Below are positions 26,088 through 35,163 of a DNA stretch of 64,000 nt, in pieces. The position numbers were made by a program, and so were the translations under genes. This DNA is from CAWGCE01 sp964480915 (GTDB lineage: Bacteria; Planctomycetota; Planctomycetia; Pirellulales; Pirellulaceae). The notes beneath the pieces were generated by a model, which did no database searches, was not told the DNA's origin, and saw nothing but the letters and a program-made list of their open reading frames with translations. The stretch lies in contig CAYZRS010000007.1 in NCBI GenBank assembly GCA_964480915.1, positions 76,719 through 140,718 of the forward strand. The letters are read 5' to 3'. Every line of letters begins with the position of its first letter. Positions within the stretch are counted from its first letter, which is position 1.

Positions 26088-28736
26088 GTGGCCGAAGTGG
26101 AAAATCGTGAGCAGCAGCGGGTTGCCGCAGCGAATGCTGAAAATGCCGACTGGCGAAAATGGGGCCCCTACCTGAGCGAACGCCAATGGGGCACGGTCCG
26201 CGAAGACTACAGCCCGGCCGGCAACGCCTGGACCGATTTCACCTTCGAACAGTCCCATCAGCGTGCCTACCGCTGGGGCGAAGATGGCCTGGCCGGTTTC
26301 TCTGACGATCAATCCAGGCTCTGCCTGGGGCTCGCGCTTTGGAACGGACGCGATCCCATCCTGAAGGAACGCCTGTTCGGTTTGAGCGGACCGCAAGGCA
26401 ATCATGGCGAGGACGTCAAAGAGTCTTACTTCTACCTCGATGCGACACCTTCCCATTCGTACTTGAAGATGCTTTACAAGTATCCCCAGTGCGAGTTCCC
26501 TTACGAAGAATTGCGGCGAAAGAATGCTCATGGCGACCGGCAGCTTCCGGAATACGAACTGCACGACACCGGGGCGTTGGCCAGTCATCGCTATTTCGAT
26601 GTCTTCGTCGAGTATGCGAAGGCTGGCACCGAAGATATTTTGATGCAGATCACGGCGTTCAATCGGTCTGCTCAAGCGGCGCCGCTGACCGTGCTGCCTC
26701 AGCTCTGGTTTCGCAATACATGGAGTTGGGGAGACCACGCCAACGGTAAGCCACAAATGCACCTCGCCGATGATGGTTCCATCCGGATGGAGCACGCCGA
26801 TTTGGGGTCCTACTGGTGGCACGCCGATCAGCAAGAGCGACTGCTATTTACCGAGAATGAATCGAATGTTCGTGAGCTATTTGGTCGGAGCGACGCCCCC
26901 GGGTTTTTCAAAGATGCCTTTCATGAGTTCGTGGTAAGGGGAAAGAAGGAGGCGGTTAACCCGCAGGATACCGGCACGAAAGCGGCCGCGTTGTTCTCGC
27001 AGGAGGTGCCGGCCGGCGCTGCGTTTACGACTCGGGTCCGTCTGACGCATCACGAAGAGCCGTCGCCGTTTTCCGACTTTGACGTGGTGATGAAAGATCG
27101 CCGCGCCGAGGCCGACGAATTCTACGCCGAACTCCAAGACGGAATCGCCAGCGAAGATGACCGTCGCATTCATCGGCAAGCGCTCGGCGGAATGATCTGG
27201 AGTAAACAGTTCTACCACTACGACGTGACACGTTGGTTGGACGGAGACCCGACGCAGGCGACTCCCGACAAAGCGCGCAAATCAGGTCGCAATCACGAAT
27301 GGCAGCATCTGAAGAATTCCGACATCATCTCCATGCCGGATACGTGGGAGTACCCTTGGTATGCCGCCTGGGATCTTGCGTTCCACTGTATTCCTCTCGC
27401 CTTGGTCGATGCTGAATTTGCCAAACAGCAGCTGACGTTGATGACGCGCGAGTGGTACATGCACCCCAATGGGCAGTTGCCAGCCTACGAGTGGGCCTTC
27501 GACGATGCCAACCCGCCCGTCCATGCATGGGCCACATGGCGCGTCTTCCAGATCGATCGCAAGCAGACGGGCAAGGCTGACGTTCCCTTCCTCGAAGGCG
27601 TGTTCCACAAGCTGCTACTCAATTTCACGTGGTGGGTGAATCGTAAGGACGAGGATAACCGCAATGTCTTTCAAGGCGGATTCCTCGGGCTGGATAACAT
27701 CGGCGTTTTTGATCGGAGCGCGCCGATTCCCGGTGGTGGGCACATCGACCAAGCCGACGGCACCAGCTGGATGGGCATGTTCTCGCTCAATATGATGCGG
27801 ATCGCGATCGAACTGGCCCGCCACAATCCGGTCTACGAAAACATCGCCACGAAATTCTTCGAGCATTTCCTCTACATTGCCAAAGCGATGACGAACATCG
27901 GTGGCGAAGGCCAAGGGCTGTGGGATGTCGAAGATGAGTTCTACTACGACATGCTCCATGTGCCGGGCGAGCGAAATCGTCTGCTAAAAGTCCGCTCGCT
28001 GGTTGGGCTGACGCCATTGTTTGCCGTGGAGACGATCGAGCCGGAAACGTTAGAGAAGTTGCCTTGGTTCAAGCAGCGGCTCGAATTTCTCCTCAACGAT
28101 CGGCCCGATTTGGCGGCGCTGGTATCGCGTTGGTACGAAGTGGGGCGAGGTGAACGGCGGCTGATGTCGCTGCTGCGCGGGCATCGCATGAAATGCCTCC
28201 TGCGGCGTCTGCTGGACGAAACGGAATTCTTATCCGACTACGGCATTCGCAGCGTCTCGCGCTACCATCGCGAAAAGCCGTTCGTCTTCGAGAGCATGGG
28301 GAAACGCTTGTCCGTCGATTATCAGCCGGGCGAATCGACGACCAACATGTTCGGTGGTAATTCGAATTGGCGGGGCCCCATCTGGTTCCCCATGAACTAT
28401 CTGCTGGTCGAGTCGCTCCAAAAATTCCATCACTACTACGGTGACGACTTCAAAGTGGAATGCCCCAAAGGGTCGGGCAACATGATCACCATCAACGAAG
28501 TGGCTACCGAGCTGTCTCGGCGACTGGTCAAGATCTTCCAAAAAGACGAACACGGCAATCGTCCCGTTAACGGCCATATTCCCCAGATTCAAGGCGATGA
28601 GCATTTTGCCGACTACGTACCGTTCTACGAGTACTTTCACGGCGATACTGGTCGCGGCGTTGGCGCCTCGCACCAGACGGGCTGGACCGGACTGGTGGCA
28701 AAGCTGCTCCATCCGAAACGAGACCCCATTCACTAG
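26088..28736 (+). CDS. MGH1-like glycoside hydrolase (glucosidase, GH63-related)
   Basis: An 882-residue protein related to mannosyl-oligosaccharide glucosidases, with no signal peptide. It begins WRKWGPYLSERQWGTVREDYS. The (alpha/alpha)6 barrel follows with WEYPWYAAWDLAFHCIPLAL, NGQLPAYEWAFDDANPPVHAWA, GGFLGLDNIGVFDRSAP and GNSNWRGPIWFPMNYLL near the C-terminus. Candidate catalytic acids lie in AAWD and FDDANPP. It probably acts on intracellular glycans such as glycosylglycerate or oligosaccharides (inference). The GTG at 26088 is used; GTG at 26097 is equally possible. It stands alone. Confidence 0.85.
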   Translation: MAEVENREQQRVAAANAENADWRKWGPYLSERQWGTVREDYSPAGNAWTDFTFEQSHQRAYRWGEDGLAGFSDDQSRLCLGLALWNGRDPILKERLFGLSGPQGNHGEDVKESYFYLDATPSHSYLKMLYKYPQCEFPYEELRRKNAHGDRQLPEYELHDTGALASHRYFDVFVEYAKAGTEDILMQITAFNRSAQAAPLTVLPQLWFRNTWSWGDHANGKPQMHLADDGSIRMEHADLGSYWWHADQQERLLFTENESNVRELFGRSDAPGFFKDAFHEFVVRGKKEAVNPQDTGTKAAALFSQEVPAGAAFTTRVRLTHHEEPSPFSDFDVVMKDRRAEADEFYAELQDGIASEDDRRIHRQALGGMIWSKQFYHYDVTRWLDGDPTQATPDKARKSGRNHEWQHLKNSDIISMPDTWEYPWYAAWDLAFHCIPLALVDAEFAKQQLTLMTREWYMHPNGQLPAYEWAFDDANPPVHAWATWRVFQIDRKQTGKADVPFLEGVFHKLLLNFTWWVNRKDEDNRNVFQGGFLGLDNIGVFDRSAPIPGGGHIDQADGTSWMGMFSLNMMRIAIELARHNPVYENIATKFFEHFLYIAKAMTNIGGEGQGLWDVEDEFYYDMLHVPGERNRLLKVRSLVGLTPLFAVETIEPETLEKLPWFKQRLEFLLNDRPDLAALVSRWYEVGRGERRLMSLLRGHRMKCLLRRLLDETEFLSDYGIRSVSRYHREKPFVFESMGKRLSVDYQPGESTTNMFGGNSNWRGPIWFPMNYLLVESLQKFHHYYGDDFKVECPKGSGNMITINEVATELSRRLVKIFQKDEHGNRPVNGHIPQIQGDEHFADYVPFYEYFHGDTGRGVGASHQTGWTGLVAKLLHPKRDPIH

Positions 28737-28902
28737 CCGCGACGTCGTCGCCTGGCATCGCTGTCGCGAGCGCGACGGTGCCAGTTTTTGGCGTGGGCGC
28801 AATTTTCTGGCCGCGGTTTCGCCCTGCGAAAGCGAGATGTTTTTGCGCTGGCCCCTGCTCAGGCAAGTGACACTCGCGGGCGAAATGTGTAACTTGGCAC
28901 GC

Positions 28903-30342
28903 ATGAAAATCAACCACACAATTGCATCGGTTTGCCTGTTGCTCGGCATGATTCCACTGGCCTCTTTCGCTCAGGACGGCGAGGCGGTTGCCGAAATCGA
29001 TCTCGCGTCGACGATCGCCGCGTACGAATCGACGACGAACAAGATCATCGAATCGGCTCGAGCCGGAAATGATGGCTATCTCAAACTTCAAGAGCTGTGT
29101 GATGACATTGGGCATCGACTGAGCGGGAGTGAGTCGCATGCGAAGGCGCTCCGATGGGCCGAGGCGACACTGAAACGTGACGGGCACGAAAATGTACATG
29201 CCGAAGAAGTGATGGTTCGGAAGTGGGTGCGAGGCAATGAAAGTTGCCGGCTCGTGGAACCGCGATCGCTGCGGATCGACATGCTGGGGTTGGGCGGTTC
29301 GATGGGCACAGGCGCTGACGGAATCACCGCAGAAGTGATCGTGGTCGACGACAAGGAAGAACTGGACTCGCTGGAAGACGATCAAGTCCGCGGCAAGATT
29401 GTGGTCTTCAACGCGGCGATGCCGGCCTATTCCGACACGGATGGGTCGGGCTATGGGGCGACGGTGAAGTACCGAGGCAACGGCGCCACTTGGGCTGCCG
29501 AACGGGGTGGCGTGGCAGCGCTCGTTCGCTCGGTGACCGCCTATTCGCTCGTCTCGCCACACACGGGCGCGATGCGATACCAGGCCGGTGTCGACAAAGT
29601 TCCGACGGCCGCGATTTCGATCGAAGCGGCCATGATGTTGCGGCGACTTCAAGATCGTGGCAAGCGCTGCGTCGTCGAGCTGAAGATGGAAGCGCGCGAC
29701 GAAGGCGAGGTCCCATCGGCCAATGTGATGGGAGAAATCGTTGGGCGAGAATTGCCGGAGGAGATCGTCGTCATTGGCGGGCATATCGATTCGTGGGATG
29801 TCGGCCAGGGGGCTCAGGATGATGGCGCCGGCTGCGTCGCGGCCATGGAGGCGCTCAACATTCTGCGGAACCTTGAGCTGCAGCCACGCCGAACGATTCG
29901 TGTTGTGCTGTGGACGAATGAAGAGAATGGCACGGCAGGCGCCAAGGACTATTTAGAACGCCATCGCGACGAGAAGCATGTCGCAGGGATTGAGTCCGAT
30001 TCGGGCGCTTACCGCCCGAAGGGTTTGTCGATCGATATGGAAAATGATCGGCAAGAGCTGGTGGCCATGGATCAGATCACGTCGGTGATGAGCCTGCTGA
30101 AGCCGATGGGCGCTCATCGCGTCAATTCGGGCTATTCGGGCGTCGACGTCGGCAAGCTGAAGGAAATTGGCGCGGTCTGCATGGGGCTGGAAGTCGATGG
30201 ACGGCTTTATTTCAATCAGCATCACACCTGGGCCGACACCGTCGACAAAGTAAACCCCAAGGACCTCACCGATTGTGCGATCACTTTAGCGGTCGCAGCG
30301 TACGTCGTGGCCGATTTGCCAATTCAGGTCGGGCAGAAATAG
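28903..30342 (+). CDS. Secreted M28 family peptidase with PA domain
   Basis: A 479-residue aminopeptidase with signal peptide (HTIASVCLLLGMIPLASFAQ). A PA-type insert (residues 110-220, including DDQVRGKIVVFNAAMP) precedes the M28 catalytic domain. The two-zinc site is VIGGHIDSWDVGQGAQDDGAG, followed by LWTNEENGTAGAKDY with the catalytic Glu pair, GIESDSGAY, and HHTWADTVDKV with the last His. Start ATG 28903 is chosen for the signal peptide; the longer frame would overlap the glycosidase. It releases amino acids from peptides outside the cytoplasm. Confidence 0.93.
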   Translation: MKINHTIASVCLLLGMIPLASFAQDGEAVAEIDLASTIAAYESTTNKIIESARAGNDGYLKLQELCDDIGHRLSGSESHAKALRWAEATLKRDGHENVHAEEVMVRKWVRGNESCRLVEPRSLRIDMLGLGGSMGTGADGITAEVIVVDDKEELDSLEDDQVRGKIVVFNAAMPAYSDTDGSGYGATVKYRGNGATWAAERGGVAALVRSVTAYSLVSPHTGAMRYQAGVDKVPTAAISIEAAMMLRRLQDRGKRCVVELKMEARDEGEVPSANVMGEIVGRELPEEIVVIGGHIDSWDVGQGAQDDGAGCVAAMEALNILRNLELQPRRTIRVVLWTNEENGTAGAKDYLERHRDEKHVAGIESDSGAYRPKGLSIDMENDRQELVAMDQITSVMSLLKPMGAHRVNSGYSGVDVGKLKEIGAVCMGLEVDGRLYFNQHHTWADTVDKVNPKDLTDCAITLAVAAYVVADLPIQVGQK

Positions 30343-30373
30343 AGCCGCGGTGATGCGGTTCCCGCCGTCCTTG

Positions 30374-31924
30374 TTACTTGGGTGGTTTCAGGCTGCTGTG
30401 TTCGTCGAGCCGCACCATGATGGCGTCGGCGGCGAGGTGATCGATTTCGACCCAGCGCCCATCGGCGAGTCGCATGCTCCACACGGTACCGTATTCTTTG
30501 CGAGGCCCCATGACGATGTGGCCTCCGACGACCAAATTGGGCCCAGTCAGCTTGCCTTCAATCCTTTCGATCGTGCCGCTATGGCCGTCGCGCAGCAGTG
30601 CCACCTTCACGATCGTGCCGGGGACCAAGTGGACAAAGTCTTCAGGAATCTCGGCCCCATGAGGATCCTCGAGGGGATGTCCCAATTTGTCGTCCAGGTA
30701 ATCGACCGTCTCTTCATCATGCAGGTGCTCGAGGACGTGCGCCTGCTTATGCAGCTCGTCGGACGGCAGGCCGACATGGTTGAGGTACGATTCCCACAGG
30801 CGGTGAGCCCGCAACAGTCGCCTCGCTTCCTGCTTGCCTTCTTCCGTCATGCGATATTGGCCCGAGGACTCGGTCACTAAGTCTCGACGATCGAGCCACC
30901 GCAAAGCCTTTTGGATCTGTTTTGGCGTTGCCTCGACGTACTTGTTGAACGTGGCCATGGTGACCGCTTGGTCATCGCCACTCTTCCGCATGCAACCGAG
31001 GACATCTTCGACCAGCGGCTGAGGCACCATGGCTCGGCGGCGCATCCAGTCGGCCAAGATCCCGTAACGAGGTGCCAGGACCAGAACTGCGACAAATTGC
31101 AGCGTGGAAAAGAAGACGATCATTGGCCCGGTTGCCGCGTTGCCAATCCAGGTCGAGACGTAGAGTCCGCCGAGAATGCTGGTGAACCCGAACAGCGCTG
31201 CCAAGCACTGCATCCGATTCAATCGATCTGAGATCAGGTAAGCGGTCGCGGCGGGCGTTACCAACATCCCAACGACGAGAATGACTCCCACCAGTTGCAC
31301 CCCGCCGACGACCACCAGCGAAGTGCAAGCGGTCAGCAGGTATTCGTACATCACCACAGAGATTCCCAGCGACGCTGCCATTACCGGATCGAACGAAGTA
31401 ATTCTCAATTGCCGGGCGAACAGAAGCACGAGCGCCAGCACCAGGGCCGTCACAATGGCGATCAGCCAGATTTCAGAATCACGCACGGTCAGCACCGATT
31501 GACCGATCACAAAGTGATAAAGGTCGATGTGAATTTTGTCGCTGAAGTAAGAGGCCAGCAACCCTCCAAACGCGAAGACGCCGGTGTACATGATGCCGAT
31601 CGCCGTATCTTCTTTGATCCGGGAAATCCTCGACACGAAACTGATCAACACGACGGTCACCATGCCGGCGAGAAGCGAGCCGATCAGCATCGCCGCCACG
31701 TGCGTGTCTTTATTGAAGACGATTTTCATGAACAGGTAGCCGGCGGTGACTCCGGCGAGCATCGCATGCGACAGCGCGTCGCCCAAGAAGGCCATGCGTC
31801 TCAGGATCACGTAGCAGCCGATCACGGCGCACACGATAGCCACAAGTGAACCGGCCAGCAGTGCGCGCTGGAACACCTGTTGCGTCAGTGGCTCGATGAA
31901 CAAAGCGTAAAGGTTGTCAAGCAT
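30374..31924 (-). CDS. Metal ABC transporter permease fused to a DtxR/MntR-like metal-sensing domain
   Basis: A 516-residue fusion. Residues 1-295 are a ZnuB/TroC-type permease with nine or so helices (RMAFLGDALSHAMLAGVTAGY, GVQLVGVILVVGMLVTPAATAYL). Residues 300-375 look like a winged helix-turn-helix (TFNKYVEATPKQIQKALRWL). Residues 372-425 match the DtxR dimerisation domain, with H374-R-L-W-E378, His392, His396, Glu399 and His400 at the positions of DtxR His79, Glu83, His98, Cys102, Glu105 and His106. The final 80 residues resemble a FeoA/SH3-like domain. It may sense the imported metal. It is the last gene of the operon, 14 bases from the ATPase. Similar fusions may exist elsewhere; I cannot check. 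Confidence 0.9.
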   Translation of the reverse strand: MLDNLYALFIEPLTQQVFQRALLAGSLVAIVCAVIGCYVILRRMAFLGDALSHAMLAGVTAGYLFMKIVFNKDTHVAAMLIGSLLAGMVTVVLISFVSRISRIKEDTAIGIMYTGVFAFGGLLASYFSDKIHIDLYHFVIGQSVLTVRDSEIWLIAIVTALVLALVLLFARQLRITSFDPVMAASLGISVVMYEYLLTACTSLVVVGGVQLVGVILVVGMLVTPAATAYLISDRLNRMQCLAALFGFTSILGGLYVSTWIGNAATGPMIVFFSTLQFVAVLVLAPRYGILADWMRRRAMVPQPLVEDVLGCMRKSGDDQAVTMATFNKYVEATPKQIQKALRWLDRRDLVTESSGQYRMTEEGKQEARRLLRAHRLWESYLNHVGLPSDELHKQAHVLEHLHDEETVDYLDDKLGHPLEDPHGAEIPEDFVHLVPGTIVKVALLRDGHSGTIERIEGKLTGPNLVVGGHIVMGPRKEYGTVWSMRLADGRWVEIDHLAADAIMVRLDEHSSLKPPK

Positions 31925-31938
31925 GGCTGAGCCGGCGT

Positions 31939-32787
31939 TTACGCGCCTGCCTCCGGCGGATCGACCGGCGATGCAACCTTAACGTTGCCAGCCGGTCGCT
32001 CTGTTTCAAACTCGCGAAAGATCCGCAATCGCCCCTCGTAGACGGCACTGAGCAAGTCTGGCTGCAGGACCTGTTCCGGCGTCCCGTAGGCGTAAAGTCG
32101 CTGTTTTACCAGCAGGAGCCGATCGAAATATTCAGCGGCGGTCGCCAAGTCATGGTGCACCACCATGAGCGTCCGGCCCGATTCTTTGGTCTGCTGCAGC
32201 ACGTCCAGGATGGCTCGTTCGGTCGCGGCGTCGACACCCGAGAACGGTTCGTCCAAAAGCAGAATGTCCGCGCCCTGAGCCATCGCCCGCGCCATGAAGA
32301 CTCGCTGACGCTGCCCTCCCGAAAGCTGTCCGATCTGTCGATTCTTGAATTCGGACATGCGCACCATTTCCAGCGCTTCATCGGCGATGCGTTTATCTTC
32401 GGCTGTCGGGTCGCGCCACCAGGGAATATGGCCATAGCGGCCCATCAGCGCAACCTCCCGCACCGTGATGGGAAATTCCCAATCGACCGACCCATGCTGC
32501 GGGACATAGGCGACTCGGCCACGCGAATCGTCGACCGATTCGCCGAACAGCTGAACCGTGCCAACGTCTGGCCGCTTGAAGCCAAGGATCGTTTTGATCA
32601 ATGTCGACTTGCCCGACCCGTTGGGACCGATAATACCAACCAAGGTTCCGGAAGGGACTTCGAAGCTGACATCGAGCAGCGCGGGCGCCGGGCCGTAGCT
32701 GACGGTGATGTGATCGACCTTGATCGCCGGTGTTTGTGATTCGCGGCCGCTGTCCGGCTTCGTCGCTGATTTTGTGGATTCGCTCAT
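31939..32787 (-). CDS. Metal ABC transporter ATP-binding protein
   Basis: A 282-residue ATPase of the manganese/zinc/iron ABC family. Walker A IIGPNGSGKSTLIKT, signature LSGGQRQRVFMARAMAQ, Walker B ILLLDEPFSGVD and the switch His in MVVHHDLAT are all present. YVPQHGSVDWEFPITVREV is the Q-loop region typical of MntB/TroB-like ATPases. A polar, acidic N-terminal extension of about 25 residues and a C-terminal tail are unusual. It lies 14 bases upstream of the permease and three bases after the exported-protein gene. Confidence 0.95.
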   Translation of the reverse strand: MSESTKSATKPDSGRESQTPAIKVDHITVSYGPAPALLDVSFEVPSGTLVGIIGPNGSGKSTLIKTILGFKRPDVGTVQLFGESVDDSRGRVAYVPQHGSVDWEFPITVREVALMGRYGHIPWWRDPTAEDKRIADEALEMVRMSEFKNRQIGQLSGGQRQRVFMARAMAQGADILLLDEPFSGVDAATERAILDVLQQTKESGRTLMVVHHDLATAAEYFDRLLLVKQRLYAYGTPEQVLQPDLLSAVYEGRLRIFREFETERPAGNVKVASPVDPPEAGA

Positions 32788-32790
32788 GCG

Positions 32791-33285
32791 TTAGTGGTCG
32801 TGCTCTTTCGATTCGATGCCCGATAGCGAAACTGTCACCGTTCCCTCGACCGCGAGGCCTGGTTCTGACGAGAGCCACGCTTCGGCCAGTCGTAGTTGGT
32901 TTCGCAGGACGCGAACTCGCATCGCCCGTACCAAATCGGCCGATCCGTCTGCCGGCGTGGCGCGAACGAACAATTCGTTATCTCCTTCGATCAGTCCCGT
33001 CACGTTTTCGATCGTGACGGTTTCGCCCGTTGCCACGGGGGCGGAGTGATTCAAGACATTTTCGCCTTGCAGTTCCACCACAATCGAGCTGGCCTCTTCC
33101 GCTTGAAGCGAAAAGGCGTCGGGCCCGGCATCAAACATGGGAACGAGCTCGATCGAGAACTGACCTGCCGCCAGTTGCTCCATCACTTCGATGCGCGTCG
33201 CCGGTGCGGGCTGATTGGCGGCGAGGAACCACTTCGTTCCCAGCAGGATAGAAGCGGCGAGTAGCAGTGCAAATAGAATGCGCAT
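32791..33285 (-). CDS. Exported protein of unknown function in the metal-uptake operon
   Basis: A 164-residue protein with an N-terminal signal or anchor (MRILFALLLAASILLGTKWF). The mature part is acidic and shows alternating strands with Val/Thr-rich segments, probably a beta-sandwich. The C-terminus ends KEHDH, which could bind metal. It starts 53 bases after the binding-protein gene and ends three bases before the ATPase. I do not recognise the family; an accessory metal chaperone or an assembly partner of the transporter is possible (inference from place only). Confidence 0.7.
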   Translation of the reverse strand: MRILFALLLAASILLGTKWFLAANQPAPATRIEVMEQLAAGQFSIELVPMFDAGPDAFSLQAEEASSIVVELQGENVLNHSAPVATGETVTIENVTGLIEGDNELFVRATPADGSADLVRAMRVRVLRNQLRLAEAWLSSEPGLAVEGTVTVSLSGIESKEHDH

Positions 33286-33338
33286 TCAGATGGCCCGACC
33301 AACCAAGTGACGTTCCGCAGCAGCAAATTCCGATCCCT

Positions 33339-34313
33339 TTATGGCTCGGACAGCGCGGAGACAATCGTGATGACGTTCTCCCGCATCATACCAATGTATG
33401 TCTCTCCCAGCGTCCCCTCGGCACCCATCGAATCGGAGTAAAGCTTGCCGCCGATTTTGACACCGGCCTCCTCAGCCAACTGAGTTACCGCCTTAGGATT
33501 CACGCTCGTTTCGACGAATATCGCAGGAACACCCGATTCTCGAATGGAATCGATCACTCGCTGCCGCCGCGCCGGCGTCAATTCAGCACCGACCTCTTGC
33601 GTCGACCAACCGACGGGCGATTGGGCGGTAAAGCCATTGTCTTGGCAGAAGTAGTTAAAAGCGTCGTGGCTGGTGACAAGAATCCGGCGTTTAGGAGGGA
33701 TCGCGTTGAAAGAACGTCGTATCCACGACTTCAGGGCCCGCAATTGCTCTAAGTAAAGTCCGGTGCGAGCCTCAAACTGGGCGGCGCCTGCCGGGTCCTG
33801 TTCGCTCATCGTCGAGTTGATATTCCGCACGTATTGCGCCGCATTGGCGACCGAGAACCATGCGTGAGGATCGGGGACCGCTTGCGAATCGCCATCGGCC
33901 GACTCGACGGTTAACGGCTTGATTCCGGTCGTGCAAGATACGATCGGTTTGGATTCTTGGTCGGCCAATGTCCGCATCCAGTCGCCACCTTCCAAATGTA
34001 GGCCGTTGTCGAAGCAGATGTCGGCGCTGCGGACTCGCTCGATCGCTTCGGGGGTCACCGTGAACATGTGTGGATCAGCACCCGGCGCCAGTACGCATTG
34101 GACTTCCCAGCGATCGCCCACAACCTGTCGACAGAAGTCGGCAATCTGAGTCGTCGAACAGACGATTTTTCCTTGGAAGGTGGTTGGCTCTTCGTCGCCG
34201 CGGGCCTGGGTGATCGAGCAGCTGAGCAACAGCGCGCCAACGATGGCTGAGAGGAAGAGGGAATGGGGCGGCATGCTTGGGCGAGCGCCCATGGTGGTTT
34301 CGATGTTGTTCAT
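33339..34313 (-). CDS. Metal ABC transporter solute-binding protein (ZnuA/TroA family)
   Basis: A 324-residue periplasmic or lipid-anchored protein. The signal ends ALLLSCSITQ, a possible lipobox at Cys32. Metal ligands fit the cluster A-I family: His82 (DPHMF), His150 (DPHAW), His216 (TSHDAFNYF) and Asp294 (YSDSMG). Three His and one Asp is the TroA pattern, seen with zinc or manganese. There is no His-rich loop, which weakens a strict zinc role. Start ATG 34313 has CAGGAG upstream; an in-frame start at 34367 overlaps the GNAT gene. Confidence 0.93.
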   Translation of the reverse strand: MNNIETTMGARPSMPPHSLFLSAIVGALLLSCSITQARGDEEPTTFQGKIVCSTTQIADFCRQVVGDRWEVQCVLAPGADPHMFTVTPEAIERVRSADICFDNGLHLEGGDWMRTLADQESKPIVSCTTGIKPLTVESADGDSQAVPDPHAWFSVANAAQYVRNINSTMSEQDPAGAAQFEARTGLYLEQLRALKSWIRRSFNAIPPKRRILVTSHDAFNYFCQDNGFTAQSPVGWSTQEVGAELTPARRQRVIDSIRESGVPAIFVETSVNPKAVTQLAEEAGVKIGGKLYSDSMGAEGTLGETYIGMMRENVITIVSALSEP

Positions 34314-34350
34314 GGCTGATGTGACTCCTGGGAAAGTAACCGAGCATCCT

Positions 34351-34803
34351 CTAGTTCGCTGGGCCAAGTCTCTTTTCCATAAGGATGTGAGTGATTCCGA
34401 CTTCCACGAACGGATCGCCGATCGTGGTGTATCCCAACTTTTCGTAAAACGACTGAGCCACCTCTCTGGAATGGCAAAAGACGGTGTCGCCCCCGAGTCT
34501 TTCGATCTGTGCTTCGGCGAACTGCATCAGCTGTTCACCGTACCCTTGGCGTTGCAGGCCATCATCAACGGCCACCTGCCGGACCTGAAATTTTCGCTCG
34601 TCACCTGCGACAACGATACAGCAGGCCCGAATGATTCCGTCGAGGAAGCCGGCAACATGGCAGGAACCGTGCTCGGCCGCCAGCTGCTCGGGCAAAAACT
34701 GGAGCCCAAGCGGCTTCCTCAGGATGCGATCTCGCAGCTCGACCGATTGGTCATATTCGGCCGAGCCATGCTCGATGAGACGAAATTCCATGCGATTTGC
34801 CAT
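34351..34803 (-). CDS. GNAT family N-acetyltransferase
   Basis: A 150-residue GNAT protein. The acetyl-CoA loop is RQVAVDDGLQRQGYGEQLMQFAEA, with the Q/RxxGxG pattern, and the C-terminal strand is FYEKLGYTTIGDPFVEVGI, typical of the ElaA/YitI-like subgroup. The substrate is unknown. It is first in line with the metal-uptake operon, 37 bases upstream of the binding protein, so it may be co-transcribed, though a functional link is not evident. Confidence 0.85.
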   Translation of the reverse strand: MANRMEFRLIEHGSAEYDQSVELRDRILRKPLGLQFLPEQLAAEHGSCHVAGFLDGIIRACCIVVAGDERKFQVRQVAVDDGLQRQGYGEQLMQFAEAQIERLGGDTVFCHSREVAQSFYEKLGYTTIGDPFVEVGITHILMEKRLGPAN

Positions 34804-35163
34804 TCCACTATCCCGAATCTGCTGGCTTGGGGGCCTGTTTGCAGCGGCCGCGGTGGTACTCAGGCGACGCCTTGGTCACGGCTCGATCAGCCGCTCCATC
34901 CGTCCCACAGGCTAAAAATGCTAACAAAACAGCATAAATAACCGGCCTGAGTGGCGGTCTTGGCAATTTGCGCTGACATCAGAAACCCTACGAACGGCTT
35001 CACGTGACATCAGGCTCGCTGCGATTGGCCCATTTGCAACAATCGAACTTTCGAAAAATAGACTGTTGAATTGACCCCTATTTGACACCGGGATAAATTA
35101 TTGTGACAGGGGCGGTCGGCAGCCGCTCCGCCTCGCCCGTAGCCCCAGCGGTCCTACCCAGCC
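34804..35163. other. Divergent intergenic region of two GNAT genes
   Basis: No gene is seen. It lies between the start of the minus-strand GNAT gene and the start of the plus-strand GNAT gene, so it should carry the promoter of the metal-uptake operon as well. A sigma70-like promoter at 35071-35099 reads rightward. AT-rich patches occur at 34915-34942 and 35040-35065. No clear 19-base palindrome of MntR/DtxR type was found by eye. Confidence 0.4.
35071..35099 (+). promoter_or_regulatory. Candidate sigma70 promoter for the GNAT gene at 35164
   Basis: TTGACC (35071-35076) and TAAATT (35094-35099) are separated by 17 bases, about 65 bases upstream of the ATG. Both boxes differ from consensus at one or two places. 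It is the best promoter-like pair in this intergenic region. Confidence 0.35.

Noticed and set aside
28597..28902. Longer N-terminus of the M28 peptidase
   Set aside because: It overlaps the end of the glycosidase gene and hides the signal peptide that begins at 28903.
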